Shown: positions 46,171-59,849, numbered from the stretch's first letter. The stretch: DNA of 64,000 nt from Lottia gigantea (GCF_000327385.1 NW_008707617.1:2756377-2820376), one strand, 5' to 3'. The notes: a model not told the origin generated them from the sequence alone. Numbers and translations: made by a program.

Positions 46171-49100
46171 CTATTTCATGGTATGACTTTCAGTTCCACC
46201 ATGGCCATAGCCTGAAAAAATAGAAAAAAATAAAGCATGTTAGTAATACCTTCTTTTACATCAGATTACAGTCAAAGTTTGAACGTAATAGACGGTCAAA
46301 ACGACTCATGTATTTTTTTCTTTTTTTAATCATCGGTGTCAAATGCAGAAAGCGGATTGTAAAATCTGAATATGTCAACAGCAACATGATATGTTCAGAA
46401 TAGTTTTCTATTACATAGTATATTATGTTCTAATGTCACAATTCCGCATTGTTATATTTCAATGTTATCTTGTCTTACCTCCAGGTCCAAATAAGACAGC
46501 ATAACAAGGCTTATTACAATATGGTTTACCTTCTCTCTGAAATAATAACATACAGTATCATAGTTAACATTCATCTGTTCCTGATTCTCTTCAGCAGATA
46601 TAATTATATTTATCTATTGAAGCGGGCTTTGATTTTTTGATAATTAATAGCAAGAGAATAGCAAAGAATTGACAGAAATTATTCTAAAATGCTTTGAATC
46701 TGCAGCATGGCGTAACAATTGTAATTGGCCAATTCTGAGAGAGGAGAGCTTTCTCACAGATTTAATTTCCTTGAAATGCTCTTTCACACTAAACATTTTT
46801 AAAACACTATAACCTACTTACCTCTGAATGTGATCCCGGTGTTAAAGTTTTGCTACATTTTTCACATCTTAAACATGGTCTATGCCAATCTTTTCCAATA
46901 GAGGTTACCTTCTCAGCTGAAACAAAAATAGAAATATCTTGAAAAGTACCACAAAGGATAATCAATTAAAATTGCGATTTGTGAATGTATGTGTTGTCAA
47001 GAACAAATAAATGTATGACTCTTTTTGAGAATTGATAGCTTTGTTGAAATAATCCTTTTAGTTTAATGAATAATAACAGTAAAATAATGCGATTGTCAAG
47101 ATAAAAATTAAATGTGGTCTGAAATTAACTTTGTAAAATAATTCCAAATAATTCCCCTAAAGTCGATGGGTGTTAACATTATAATAAAAGTTAATGTGAC
47201 CATCAAATATTTATCATAGTTTACAGTATTTACACAAACTGTTAATCTAAGTGGCAGGATTTATTTCATATATTCAAATTTAGTCAAAGTCGTGCTTATA
47301 TGGCCAACTGTATAAGTATAAGACATCCGAAGATCGCACTTCGTCCAACTCTAGGAAACAAAATGTGACCTGTATCAGTTTTTTTAATAATATTTCTACC
47401 GGCATGTTAAAATGAAAAAGGATTGTTTTAATCCTGTGCCCTTTTGGAGCAAAATGACGAACAATACCGTCCACGCATGGCAGATGGCAGCATGAGTTAT
47501 CGATTTCGTGTTACTTTCCGGTTCGGCGGTGTTTCCTTATACCACAGCAACAGTTTGTGATTGAAAATTATTAGATTTACTACTACAAATTGTAAATACA
47601 AATATCTACTTAACTCGTAACAGTGTGTGTGCTACAGACATGCACGGTGATAAAAGTATAATTTGGGGATGTTAGAAACACATTGTCATGTAAATGTTAT
47701 CAATGAGATTTAAGGTGTTGACTCAAGTCATGAAAAATGTCGGTCAACAATAAACTATGTTTAAGTTTGTGTCAATATACTTGTACTAATAATTGTCGTT
47801 CTCTCTCACTATTCTCAATCTTATAGGTTTTACATGTTGATTTTCGGTCAAGATTTCGAAATTATGCTATAAGACTGCGAGATCCATATTATCATTAGAA
47901 GTACAAATGACTATGATATTCCTTTGCTTTTAATAAAGAATAACGTCCATTTATGGATGCGGCAGAAAGTCTTGTTTCGCTTGTAAACAGTCACTCTTTA
48001 CTATTCTTACCACAGAAATACATAGAACCTATTAGGTATTTTGAGATATCTAAATTGGTTTTCAAACAGATACATCATGCATTGTTATGCTGTAAATATA
48101 TTACAAGCCAAATGAAATTTGACAAGGCACTATAACATCCAAAGAGAAAATCACTATTGCATTTTATAATAGAGTGGAAATGAGCTCTAAATCAGATCAC
48201 AGTTTCTAAAGAAGTAAATGAGATAAATATAATACTCTTTCCCAAAAGGAAATTCCCAGCCCCAATAACAAAACAGTAGTAAAGTAAAGAATACTTTAAT
48301 TATTGTGGCCAAAATATACTCACATTTTACAAATTACAAACTCTTAAATAATTAACAAAAGAACAAAATGAACAAACATTACAAAAGGAACTTAATCTAA
48401 TCCGCCAAAGAACAAAATGAACAAATATCACAAAAGAACTTAATCTAATTCAAAAACAAAGAATTTAAATTCAGGGAGGGAGGGCAAAATTAAGGCTATA
48501 TGCGTCTGTAATCAGTAAAATAATGAACTCACTATTAACGAACAGATATAATGAAAACAAGATGAAAACCAATCACAGGTATTGAAAGGGTTAATCTGAC
48601 CAGTGCTGACCTAAACTAATTTACACTTAAACTCATTGTACGAAGCAAAATCGAAATATCTTCATTTATACTTAAACTCACTCTACGAAGGAGAAAATAA
48701 AATAGTTAAAGGAGTTGCCAATTAAACATTTTAAAGATAAAATACTAAAATGATATAACATTGTGTGGTGTATTTAGAATGCCATGAATATGTCTTGTGG
48801 TAAAAGCAAAAAGTGGTTGACACTCAGTTCAAATAATCTGACCCATAAAATTGTGCACGCCCAGTGACCAGGAAATTGTGTTATTAAAAGAATTCTATCA
48901 AACTGGCGTCATGCTTTAGCCTTTTTAATTTGTAGGAAGGCAAACAGAAGTTTATTGACTTTTCACTATAAGAATACTGATGTCAAGAATATTTTTATTG
49001 GTGTTTATTTCTAAAAATACGTAGGCATATTTAAACATTTTAATGCAGGGCGTTCACATTAAAAACAGTTGACAAATTCTATAATGCTGGACACTCCCAT

Positions 49101-51015
49101 AGATCATGGAATACAATTTTTAAATGACGCTAGAATGAAAACAAATTAAATATAGGTCAATAGAAATGTGACAAATGTTTATTTCGTTACGCTTCACTAA
49201 ACATCTATTAAATTTCCTATTCAAGTAAATAAATTAACTATTCTGGTAAATCTGGTAATAGCAAGGGCTACATATTAATGTTATTCTAAAATGTTTCAAT
49301 ACAGTGTTTTACTTCGCTATTCAATGAATAATAAGCAGTCTAGTAAAGGAAAGTTGTAAAAAGATTCTTGCACATACCTAAATTATATTGAACTAACAAT
49401 GTGAATTGAAAAGTAGACTACTGTAAGGAAGTTAACTTTGTGTCCTATCCTTACACTCGTATGGAAAGAAAAGATTAACATTAAGACAACAGATTTGTTG
49501 TTGATATAGCCTGTTCTAGACAGGATAAAACATAATGACAGTGTTTTCAAAACCACTATAAGCTATATAACTACTGTTCTATTGCTGCTTTCAACTTGAT
49601 TTCAATAATTGCACATACTGCACAATTAAAACTGCATGCCATATACTGACGCATTTCTGTCTATGCCTATATATTGATAGTATTAATACATGTATTAATG
49701 TATTAAATGTTATTATGCTCTGAATAATCAACATATTCTTTTGCTTCATACATAATTTTGAAACGAGAATAGCACATTGGTAAGGTTAACGGGCTACCTT
49801 TTCAGAATTTTTTTTTATGAAATTTATGCAAGCATTAGCTAATGATTATTTAGATCATCAAAATGATTAAAAAGAAACTTCTTTACTCGCTGAATTTCAT
49901 GTTAATTAATTGGTGCTATCAACATTAAGAAAAAAAGTATGTCAGCAATGCATTTTTTATATAGAAACTTGTAAATACAAGATTGATTATGACATAACGG
50001 CTAGACAAACTTTTTATAGTTTTAAATGCGAGTTATAATTTATCGAGTAGGCGGAACTATTTGTTGTTGGTATGTAAACAGCAAATGATACTCTTAAACA
50101 CATAAATGGCGGGAAATATAGTTAAGCCTACGCCAAAATCTCATATATCGTATTTACAATAATTACTAGTGATGGGTATCGTCAATCATGCCACGATACG
50201 ATACGTATCGCGATACAAGGGTACGATACATATTGCGATATGGGGTAATGAGATAAAACTTTTCTAGGTTCTATATATATTAATTCGTAACTTTGTAACT
50301 GTGATATTTGGTAATATAGTGGAGAGAAGTGGTTAGCGTCCACTGCCTTATAAAAAGTTTCTAACAATTGCAGCGAAAACAAATGTTAGATCATAAAACA
50401 AACTTTTTATTGAATAAAGGTCCTATCGCCAAGTATCGATACACGACGTCGCGATACATCGATTCACCCATATATCGTGCCAGCACTAATTACCAGCATT
50501 GTGACAGGATTTCAAAATATCTTTGAAATAAAACTGGTAATGGCCTTGTGTCCGATTTAACTGATCCTCCCGTTTTCCGTTGGTTGTTTTCTTTAGACAT
50601 GTGTTGGCCTATATTATGTTAGCTACATCTAAATTATAGTTACCATAGCCTGTTTCGCTTAAAATATTGCGCCAAGCACAATAATTATTGCTTACTCGTT
50701 GAACTCTCTATTTCTCATTATATCATAATACCTAATTTAAATAATATCATGTTCCATAAATGATCGATATAATGATTCGGTCGATATTATAGACCAATTG
50801 TTGGAATAGTCATTTGACAATCATAAACTGCGTTCAACAGTTTGAATGAAACATCTAGAATTTATATATCCATATAGCGTTTTATAAACTGTAAGCAGTA
50901 CAAGAAATATAGTGATAGACCTATATATAAAGGCTGGGCTACAGGACACCTGTTAGATACAAAAATTATACTCACCAAAGTACACCTCTTTATCGCATTT
51001 AGGACATTTAGGCAT
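46171..51015 (-). CDS. CRIP1: Cysteine-rich (CRIP-type) LIM protein, four coding exons, complete
   Basis: Exons in transcript order are 50976-51015, 46822-46916, 46479-46536 and 46171-46211 (all -), with GT..AG introns, joining to 234 bp and 77 residues, exactly the size of vertebrate CRIP1. The protein is a single LIM domain: [15 protein letters not shown], then [34 protein letters not shown] and a glycine-rich end [13 protein letters not shown]. The eight zinc ligands, C4, C7, H25, C28, C31, C34, C52 and C56, form two Zn fingers. CRIP proteins act as small cytoplasmic/nuclear adaptors linked to zinc handling, smooth muscle and immune function; in molluscs the role is unstudied as far as I know. 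The first intron is about 4 kb and contains a MITE. The symbol marks family resemblance, not proven orthology. Confidence 0.95.
46917..50975 (-). other. Intron 1 of the CRIP gene
   Basis: AT-rich intron with no second gene that I can support. It holds a MITE at 50167-50488. Two near-identical AAAAGAAC...AACAAATAT(C/T)AC phrases lie near 48360-48440. Short open frames (47953-48135, for example) have no recognisable content. Confidence 0.7.
50167..50488. mobile_element. 322-bp MITE with TATCG-rich inverted ends
   Basis: The left end is TAGTGATGGGTATCG and the right end is the reverse complement of TAGTGCTGGCACGATAT. The interior next to each end is full of TATCG/CGATA palindromes (GATACGTATCGCGATAC, for example). 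ATTAC lies directly outside both ends (50162-50166 and 50489-50493). TAGTG/CACTA termini recall hAT elements, but the duplication I see is 5-6 rather than 8 bases, so the superfamily is uncertain. Confidence 0.65.
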
Positions 51016-51549
51016 ATTGAAGATTCAATTTTCAAATAATATAAATATAATTCACTGACAAATTCGACTTAACTTTTACACCGACAAACTTGGTGAACAA
51101 TTGTGTGATGTGGACTAAAGGCGGTGGCCACTATTGCACACGGCACCATATTAGTCATTAATTTTGCACACGATTTTCTAATAAATGGTGCAAATTATAT
51201 CCATATATAGGGGAATTGAAACAAAAATGCGGTAATTTTAAATAATATTGGTTTTGGATTTGGGGAGTGAGGTAACGAAACATAATCTTCTTGGATTTGA
51301 AAATGTGAGAATAGGAGTACCACTGAAAGCATGTGGATCGATAGGCCTAGGGCCTATGCACATTGAGTAAAGTTCAAACAGAGGGTTAAAGAGATAAAAG
51401 TTTAAGTGACGAATAATTATGATGATTGAACTCTTTTAACAATTACAAATTATTAAACCTATTTAAGTTTAATGCTGAGCAAATAAGCCTAAAATGCATA
51501 TCATAATGGAGTTATTATGTCCATAAAAAGGGGCTTGTCGGGCCGGGCC
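51016..51549. promoter_or_regulatory. 5' flank of the CRIP gene (putative promoter region)
   Basis: It lies directly upstream of the CRIP start codon on the minus strand and should hold the promoter and 5' UTR. I cannot name a core element with confidence. Confidence 0.3.
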
Positions 51550-51599
51550 NNNNNNNNNNNNNNNNNNNNNNNNNNNNNNNNNNNNNNNNNNNNNNNNNN
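51550..51599. other. Assembly gap (50 N)
   Basis: Fifty N. Both edges carry the same kind of GTCCA(A)AAAAAGGGG and GGGCC phrases, so the gap sits inside a low-complexity or tandem repeat, and its true length is unknown. Confidence 0.99.
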
Positions 51600-51725
51600 T
51601 CATAAGGGGGTTTTTTTGTCCAAAAAAAGGGGTTTTTGGGGCGGGGCGGGCCACGCCACCCCCCCCCCCCCCCCCCCCACCCTCCCAACACACACACACA
51701 CTCACGCACCATTTTCATTTTTTTT
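51600..51725. repeat. Low-complexity G/C- and CA-rich tract beside the gap
   Basis: It contains G-runs, a C-run of about 18 (51659-51678) and an (AC)n stretch. Open frames running across this tract and the gap are artefacts. Confidence 0.8.
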
Positions 51726-52923
51726 TTTAACATTTTGAATAGTGAAAGAATAGCCTGTGACCCCTGTTCGGTCACTTCCCCTAATGTATCCTAATAAACA
51801 CCACTGAACCTATAACTCTAGTTAATCTTTGGCACAGGAACAATTTTTGTTCATGTGATAAAATATGTTTGAATGAATAAATCTTCTATATTACAAGATA
51901 ACAAACCATTTTTACCTTAAATGGGGGTATTGTTAGTGAAAAAGGAATTATTTCAATTCAACTATGTCAAAAACAGGAATGTACAAATGAGGTGAGATTA
52001 TGGGCAGACGTGCAGATTTCGATACAGAACAAAATCTAAATTCTGAAATATCCACTTATATTATAACATGTCAATGAATAAAAGTTAAAGTGTATTATTG
52101 GCCCGAAGATTAAAAATTTCATTATGTTAATGGCCGGGAAGGTCCGATAGATAGAAGTGGGATATCACAATATCAATGTTTTATTTCTATCACGTTCTGT
52201 AAACAACCCATCCAATACATATCCCTGCTTGCTACATATTTTGACTCTGATATATCTGACTTCGGTTATTTTGTGATGATGCACTCGCTAGTTGTAGGCT
52301 ACTACTTATACAAAACGTGTATGGAACATGTTCAATTTCAGAAGGAATCAAGTTCATTTCCTAATAATAGGGTAGTGCTTTTTAATCACCCTATAATTTC
52401 TATGTAATCACCAGTGTTAAGATCATTTGAGATGTTCGAGAATTTCTAGTAAAGTCTCATATTGGGCATTGGCTATCTTAGTTGATTATTGGTGGTATTA
52501 AACGGGACAACCAAGGAAGTTATGCCTGCATAATGATGGACAATCAGTCCTATTGGTCTCTCAGTATTTTGTGTCTTAATCCAGTGAGCTTCCCTAGCTT
52601 GATGGAATTTCAATTAAGTCATCTTCAGCTTTTATCTTTTTGACATAGGCTATTAAACTATAAAAGGTCATAAGCATCTCCTGACTATTTTATGACTGAA
52701 TATGCCTTAAAATTGTTGTGGTCGGTATTAATCATAAAATTAAGTTCACTCCCTTTATTGCTCTAAAAAGTAGGCGAAAATTGAAGCATTAAAGTGTTTA
52801 CCGGTCAAATGATAGTCATGTGACAGTCACATGATCTCGTCCATGATTAAAACAAAACAAGAAGTTCATGACTGATGATAAATAAGTGCTTGATTATATT
52901 ATATTATTGATGTATTATACTGA
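51726..52923. other. 5' flank of the PLBD1-like gene
   Basis: Non-coding, between divergently transcribed genes (CRIP on -, PLBD1-like on +). No element named. Confidence 0.35.
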
Positions 52924-55900
52924 ATGACAATGTTTCAATCTATAAACTTAATATTTGTTTTGATACCTATTTGTCTAGGTAAGTAGTCCGACGTGGTGCA
53001 CTGTTTCCTAAACTCGTCCAAAATAATTTCTAAAAAGTTTTTGCCAATTCACTTCAGCCGTCATAGGAGTGGACATTTGCTACCCTTTTTTAAAACTTTT
53101 AAATCCTCTGGAGAATGGCATTATTAGCACAAACAAGCACAAATTGAAAACGTTTTTCTAGTTACCCTAGCAGCTCTTGTTTACCACCCGTAGTTGTTGT
53201 TCACCACCTTCAGTTGTTGTTCATCACCCGCAGTTCTTGTTCACCACCCTCAGTTCTTGTTCACCACCCTCAGCTCTTGTTTATCACACAAAGTTCTTGG
53301 TTCTTGTTTACCACCCCCATCTCTTGTTTGCCATTAACAGCTACTACCCAGAGTTCTTGTTTACCACCCCCAGCTTTTGTTTTCCACCCGTAGTTCTTGT
53401 TTACCACTTATAGTTCTTGTTTACAACCCTCAGCTCTTGTTCACAACCCTCAGTTCGTGTTTACCACCTGTAGTCCTTGTTTACCACCCAAAGCCCCAAT
53501 GGGGGAGGGGGGAGGAACTCTTATACAAACTTTTTTCCCTAAAGATTAAAGTAAATAAATAAACTTTTAAGTTTCCTGTGTATGTTTTTTTCTTATAGGT
53601 GCAAGTTTTCAGAATGGAAGTGCTTATTGTAAATCAAAGGCTTGCACTTATACAGCTAATCAAATAGATCAAACAGGAGCCACAGCATTTGGTACATTCA
53701 ATGATACTTTATTAGAGAATGGTTGGGGTATTTTAGATATTGTGGCTGGATATGGTAAAGTTCAGTCAGAAAATGAAGACATTATGTTTGCTGCAGGGTT
53801 TCTTGAAGGAGTTTTTACTGCTTCGTAAGTAGTGATATATAGCCCCAAACTTAATAATATTATAATCTTTTACAATTATTAACAAATTTTTTACTGATAC
53901 AGTCTGTAACTGCCAAAAAGGCAACTGATTGTGAAATTTGGAACAGGCATTTTGGTAGAAAACTTCTTAGGTTACAATGTAGTCTAAAAAAAACAAGCAG
54001 CTGCCTCGTTATTATGCAAACATTTGTCTAATGCTATTTGCTTGTCTAAGACTTGATTTGCCTACCTTGATAGTGAATACAAATTTTGCAGGAAAATAGC
54101 TGAACATTATGAGAATGTAAGAGGTATATTTTTTAATGGTAAAGGAAGTGCAGCATTAGAAGATAAAATAAAACAATATTTTATTGATCAAGATAAATGG
54201 ATGAGAAAAATGATAAATGAAAATGCTCCAAAAGATCCTATTTGGAGACATGTTAGTTATATTATAGCTCAATACGATGGTTTGATAGAGGGATATAAAG
54301 CAGCTAGACTGACAGAGAAAACATTACCAGTAAGTTATTACTGAAATCTTATATAACATTATCTTATACTGGTCTGAACCATCAGACATTACCTCATTTC
54401 TAATACAATAATGATCCTGATACGGAATATTTCAACATGGTAGAAGAAGTAGATAATGGCTGTTATAACATTGATTAATTAATAACAAAGAACAGATCAA
54501 TGCCAAGAGGTTTGGCTAAGGACCAGATGGGGAAAAGGAACCTAAGTTGCTATTTTTGGCTTTTCTTTTTATTGTACCATCTTAAGAATTGTTGTAAGTT
54601 CAATATGACCACCCATTATCCAGCCCAGATAATACAGGTTACCTTGTTTGAAAATGACTTGAGGTTTAGCAAAGCACAAGTAAATCATCGTGCCCAAATT
54701 TATTTCAGAATTTAGATGTATATGCTTTCCAAGTATTAAATGGCGTTGGTGATTTGATAGATTTAACTAAAGTTGTCAGTCCTGAAACAATACCAGATTG
54801 GAGAAAGATGAGCCATGATGAAGCTATGAGATATTTAGCTACAAGTGGTCACTGTTCTGCTATGGTCAAGGTAAAACACAATATTCTCCCTTTAAACTTA
54901 CAATCTGTAATATTACATTTCATAACTTGTCCCTATTCTGTTTTATCCTTTATGTATAAATTTCAGAAAAAAACATTTCATCTTCTTAAATTATTGTTTA
55001 GCAATTTTTAGGCAAAAAAATCTTATAATTCCATTGTTTTTTCAGGTTTTAGGGGCCTTTGAGAATATTTTCATGTCCCATTCTAGTTGGTTTGCATATG
55101 CTGCTACAATGAGAATTTATAAACATTGGAACTTTAATGTCAATGATTCTGCTACCTCAGCTAAGAAGATATCATTATCAAGTTATCCTGGTATGATAAG
55201 TGTGAAAAATATTTCTGTGATATGCCTGAAACTGTTGAACAAGATAGTTGAAATACATGTGGAATTTGCTGTTACTGTTAGTAAAGCGGTACTTGTAATG
55301 CGCATAGAATATCGTAGTCAATGGCATATCAAGCCTATGTGACATTTATATTTCATCTACGTACTTATTTCAGGATTCTTAGAGTCATTAGATGATTTTT
55401 ATTTGATGAGCAGTAATATGGTAATGCTTCAAACCACAAATAATGTATTCAATGCAACACTATATAAATCTTGTACACCAGAAAGTTTATTTGCTTGGCA
55501 CAGAGTTAGAGTGGCCAATATGATGGCTAACTCGGGACAAGAATGGGCGAAAGTTTTATCTAAATACAACTCAGGTTTGATTACATATGAATTATAAAAC
55601 CTGAGATAATGCATTTAACTCAGTGACAACTCTCCAAGAACTATTCAAGATCTCTTCAATTGAATTATGCTTTAACTATTTGGAATTAAGTTGATGCAAT
55701 TTGATATCATCCCAAATTTCAAGCAAGATACAAGGATGTTAGGTATTTTGAGCATGTTCCATACTCCTCCCCTTCTAAAACTATTTGGTCCCTTTGTCTA
55801 TAGACAAGTGCATCATATATATATGAAAGGGTATGGCCATTATATTTTTGATATTTAAAATGATTTTAGGTACATATAACAACCAGTATATGATAATTGA

Positions 55901-57597
55901 TTTAAAACAAATAGTATTAAATAAAGAAGTAAAAGATAATGCATTATGGGTAGTAGAACAGATACCAACTTTGGTGGCTGCCGGAGACCAGAGTCAAATT
56001 TTACGAACTGGTAGGTTGTTTATAATCACCGAACATAGTGACAGTATATCATAGATATGAATCAAGAAAAATATCACATAAATATCATTCTGCTCCATTT
56101 GCAGGGTGTCAGATGTGTATTTGAAGAGTGAGTATAGTATTACTAGTGGCATTGGCATCAGTAACTGTTATATTTGAGCCCAAACTCAAATTATTATATT
56201 AGAGCTCAAAATGAATAATATTTGTGGTCCTAAGCTCTGTAAAAAAAAATTATAAGTGGACTCTCTGAAATGATGTCTTAATAATAATAATGGAAAGAAG
56301 ATTAGACTGCTTTCTTTAAATTTACTTATATGAAAAAGAAATATAAATTATTTATTATTTTCTGTCTCCAGGTTATTGGCCATCCTATAATGTACCATTT
56401 TTTGAAGAAGTCTATCAAAAGAGTGGCTATCCAGAATTTGCCGCAAAACATGGTTTAGATTCAACATATCAGTTAGCTCCAAGAGCTAAAATATTCCGAA
56501 GAGACGAGGGAAAAGTTGTAGATATAGAATCATTTAAAAATATTATGAGATATAATGGTATGCTATTATTTATTTAGTTAATTTACTATATTTAGTTATT
56601 CCCAGTCCTTAGTATTACCAATACATAGTGATATTTCTATGTATATTAACATTGATATTTCTGTTTTTCATTGAATGTCAACTACTTAGTAAGTTGTCAA
56701 ATGAAAATTAAATTGTTGAATAAAGCTGAATTCATACATAAATCTTTTTAGAATTTTGTATTTTCATATGAACTACTGTGTTAAACAATAAAGTAGCAGA
56801 GATAGAAAGTGTCCACCTTCTATTTAAAAAGATAAATGAGATTGTATAGATGGATAATTTCAGTAAGATTATATCTAGATGGTAAATGTTCTGTTTATAG
56901 ATTATAAAAAAGATAACTATAGTGAAGATAATCCATGTAATACTATCTGTTGTCGTGGTGATTTAGATACCAAGTCACCTAGAGCTGATGGTTGTTATGA
57001 TACCAAGGTATGATTAATTCTATATTTTAAATAATGTATCATATAACCTTGTGCTGTAAGCCATTTCAGGAATGATCATAGGATTATTGCATGTGAATTA
57101 TGTGGAATATATTTTTTTTCAATTTCCAAAATCATTGTCATTTCTGAATCCCGAAACCCAAAGCTATATTGTAAAGAAAACTGGGAATTTAATTTGAGTT
57201 TGATGGAGCTTTTGATTAAATCTGGAAATTATCAACATAGTTCTAATCAAATTTTGTTGTCAGTTAAGTTTTCTCCTGTAAAATAACATACTGTCACCAA
57301 TATTTATTACAGTATTTTAATGGAACATGTCCCTGTTATCAAAGTTTATGCAAAGGAAATTTAATTTCCAGAACACTAACTACTTTAAGATGATGAGGAT
57401 TTTCTTTTATTAACTTGCAGGTAACAGATTATAACATGGCTCTGAACCTGCAGGCTGAAATAGTAAATGGACCAACATTGGGTGATAATTTACCTCCTTT
57501 TAAATGGGTACCACCATTCAATGGTTCACATGTAGGGTTACCCAATGTATACAACTTTCCATTTATAATGGCACAACCTCGCTGGCCAAAATTATAG
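52924..57597 (+). CDS. PLBD1: Phospholipase B-like 1 (PLBD1-like) hydrolase, ten coding exons, complete
   Basis: Exons: 52924-52978, 53599-53824, 54092-54329, 54709-54870, 55046-55190, 55374-55574, 55870-56010, 56372-56557, 56901-57007, 57421-57597. All have GT..AG junctions and joined phases, giving 1638 bp and 545 residues; human PLBD1 is about 550. Exon 1 is a signal peptide ([19 protein letters not shown]), so the product enters the secretory/lysosomal route. Family landmarks in order are [41 protein letters not shown] (the Cys is the expected N-terminal nucleophile exposed by autocleavage), [64 protein letters not shown] and GCYDTKV. Proteins of this family are Ntn-fold amidase/lipase-like hydrolases. 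Sequons include NDT and NAT. Intron 1 contains a minisatellite. PLBD1 fits better than PLBD2 throughout. Confidence 0.95.
53165..53490. repeat. Minisatellite in PLBD1-like intron 1
   Basis: About fifteen imperfect units of 20-21 bp are built on AGTTCTTGTTTACCACCC, with variants GTTCACCACCCTC and GTTTATCACACA. They are irregular and lie within the first intron. Confidence 0.85.
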
Positions 57598-58143
57598 ACA
57601 GTTGCACAGATTCCAAATGAACACCAAATGTCAAGTCTTTTTCTACTCCAAGTTTGTCAATTTTTCCTATTGCTCAAAAATTATTTTTTACTACTTAAAT
57701 TTTAGCCTGGTAGTTTTTATTCTTACAACTGATTATTGTTATCTCTCTCTCTCTTTATTAATGCTGTACTCTTTTTAACTGAACATTGTATTCTCTGATA
57801 CCAAATTATTGACACTTTCAAGAATTTTTGTGTCTGGTTCTTGCACTTTTTTTTAACTTTCCTATAATGTAAAATATTTTTAGAAAGGCTCAAAGCTAAT
57901 CAGTGTTAAGATATTATAATAATAATAATTATTATCATCCTTACAACACTGTTGTAGTTTTACCACACCTTACTTACTCTTTTTAAAAGTAAATGCCAAA
58001 ATAAGTGAACATTTTCTACCCTATGATTGTATGTAAGCCGCGATGTTTTTTTGCAAAAGTCGATTTTTAAACATTTATACTATTTTATTGGCATGCAAAG
58101 ATATCTGTACATATCCCGGAACTATTTGAAATATAAAAATAAA
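57598..58143 (+). other. 3' UTR of the PLBD1-like gene with candidate poly(A) signal
   Basis: AT-rich sequence after the stop. An AATAAA hexamer at 58138-58143, followed by a T-rich stretch, is the best candidate for transcript end. A (TC)n tract lies at about 57741-57756. Confidence 0.5.
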
Positions 58144-59849
58144 GAGTTTTTTTATGTTAAGTAGCTGAATAAATTGTTAATATCATCATAGTAATTTCAA
58201 CTACCATGCTCCACCTAAAAACTAATAGGTTGTCGTTGTTTAGAAATGTTCCATGATGTGAATAGATATCTTTGTTTGTTTGCTTGGTAGTATGCGAGTG
58301 ATAATTTATGAAGATTTGAGAAAGTAAATTTTATCAATTTAACTGTATTGTTATAGAGGTATAAATTAATAATGTTATTTTTGATATAATAAAATCTGTT
58401 TAATAAATCATTTAAATTGTTTTGCAAATGATATCAGCAATATAGAGTAATAATGACAGTCTTGATTGGGTTGATTTTTATGATCCTACACAAACGCACT
58501 ATTGGGCCAGAAAATTGAGGCTTTGGAATCTACATTTTTTTATCCAATGTCCAGAAACTCGGAATCTGTCAAATGTAGATAAGTTAATAAATTTTATTAT
58601 AAGTGTTTTCTGGCGGTGAGAAACGAAATTTTTAAACGACATCGCGAAGTTTAGTCGTACATTGTCGTCACACTGACTGTCTGTTAACTCGTCCTAACTT
58701 AACAGGCTGCAATTTTTAAATGAATCTTTTCATTCTTTCCAATGTATCTCGTAGATTATGTTTATCGATTTTCGCGATGATCGGACAATTTGCAGCGTCG
58801 GACTGGTGCTAAAATGTCGTATTGGACCGGTACCATCTCGTGCTCACTCACTCACTCACAATTTCTTATCTTTTTTGTTTTCTGATATTTTTAGTCAACA
58901 TTGTAATCTAAATAGATTTCTATTAAAGGTTTGTCCCAAAGGTAGTATATGCAACCAATCAAACAAAGCGTGTCATGTAGAACATTATAAAGTTGCATGT
59001 GATGTTTAATCTTTCGCGATTTGACAAGAAACCTTTACTAAAACACATGCAAAATGTTTTGATATCGCCTTGTTTGATTCCACAAAAAATGCAGGTACTG
59101 GTTGTAAAAAGGAATGAAATTGTATTTCAGTCCTACCGTTTTAACCGAATTGTATACCTACTAGATGATTATCTAATAATGTGTAATGCACTCGACATGG
59201 TGTAGTTTGTAGTTACCTTTCTTTAACAAACCGGACTCTTTTAATACAGTTATTAATAAAACTCATTTTACAACTACATGTATATTGCGCATCAGAATAA
59301 TCTGATAGTAATAATAAACAAAGAACATGGCATTTCTTTCAATGTTTAATCCTGAACCATTCGTCACAATACGAAACAATAATAATACATTCGATTATAA
59401 TATTAAATACATGAGATTGAAGACGATATGATTTGCCCTTGTTATTTTGTTACTGTTTCTATTCCATCGAATCTAATCAAAATTTGCTTCTGCTACTGCA
59501 TATATCGATGGAATATATCTGATTTGATCGGATACGGGGTTCACCTTAATATTTTTCAACATCAAGTTTTCATATTTGATTTAATAAATGAGGAGCATTG
59601 TCACTGACCATAAAGAGCAGGTCTAACCTAATAATGTCGGCACTATTTCCTTACTTCTGGCGTGTATTTAACGGCAGTGGACTGGTCAATACCATAAAAA
59701 ACACCGGGAATCCAGGCCACCATTCGACCTATAATATTAATCAAAATAACAACTGGTCTCGTTAAAATGATATGAATCTTGATCTTGAGGTGATGATATA
59801 TTAATGTATACAGGTATGATGTGCTGGTATTCAGAAAGAACCAATGTAT
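58144..59849. other. Non-coding stretch between convergent genes
   Basis: It separates the PLBD1-like gene (+) and the serine protease (-). One small cysteine-rich frame near 58880-59009 is discussed as a finding. No other feature supported. Confidence 0.35.

Noticed and set aside
50182-50382. 66-codon minus-strand frame in CRIP intron 1
   Set aside because: It is entirely within the MITE at 50167-50488 and has no domain content.
51146-51155. CArG-like CCATATTAGT upstream of CRIP
   Set aside because: It deviates from CC(A/T)6GG at the last base, and such near matches are common in AT-rich DNA.
51469-51775. Open frames with X runs around the gap
   Set aside because: They exist only because the N gap and C/G runs are translated; there is no biological content.
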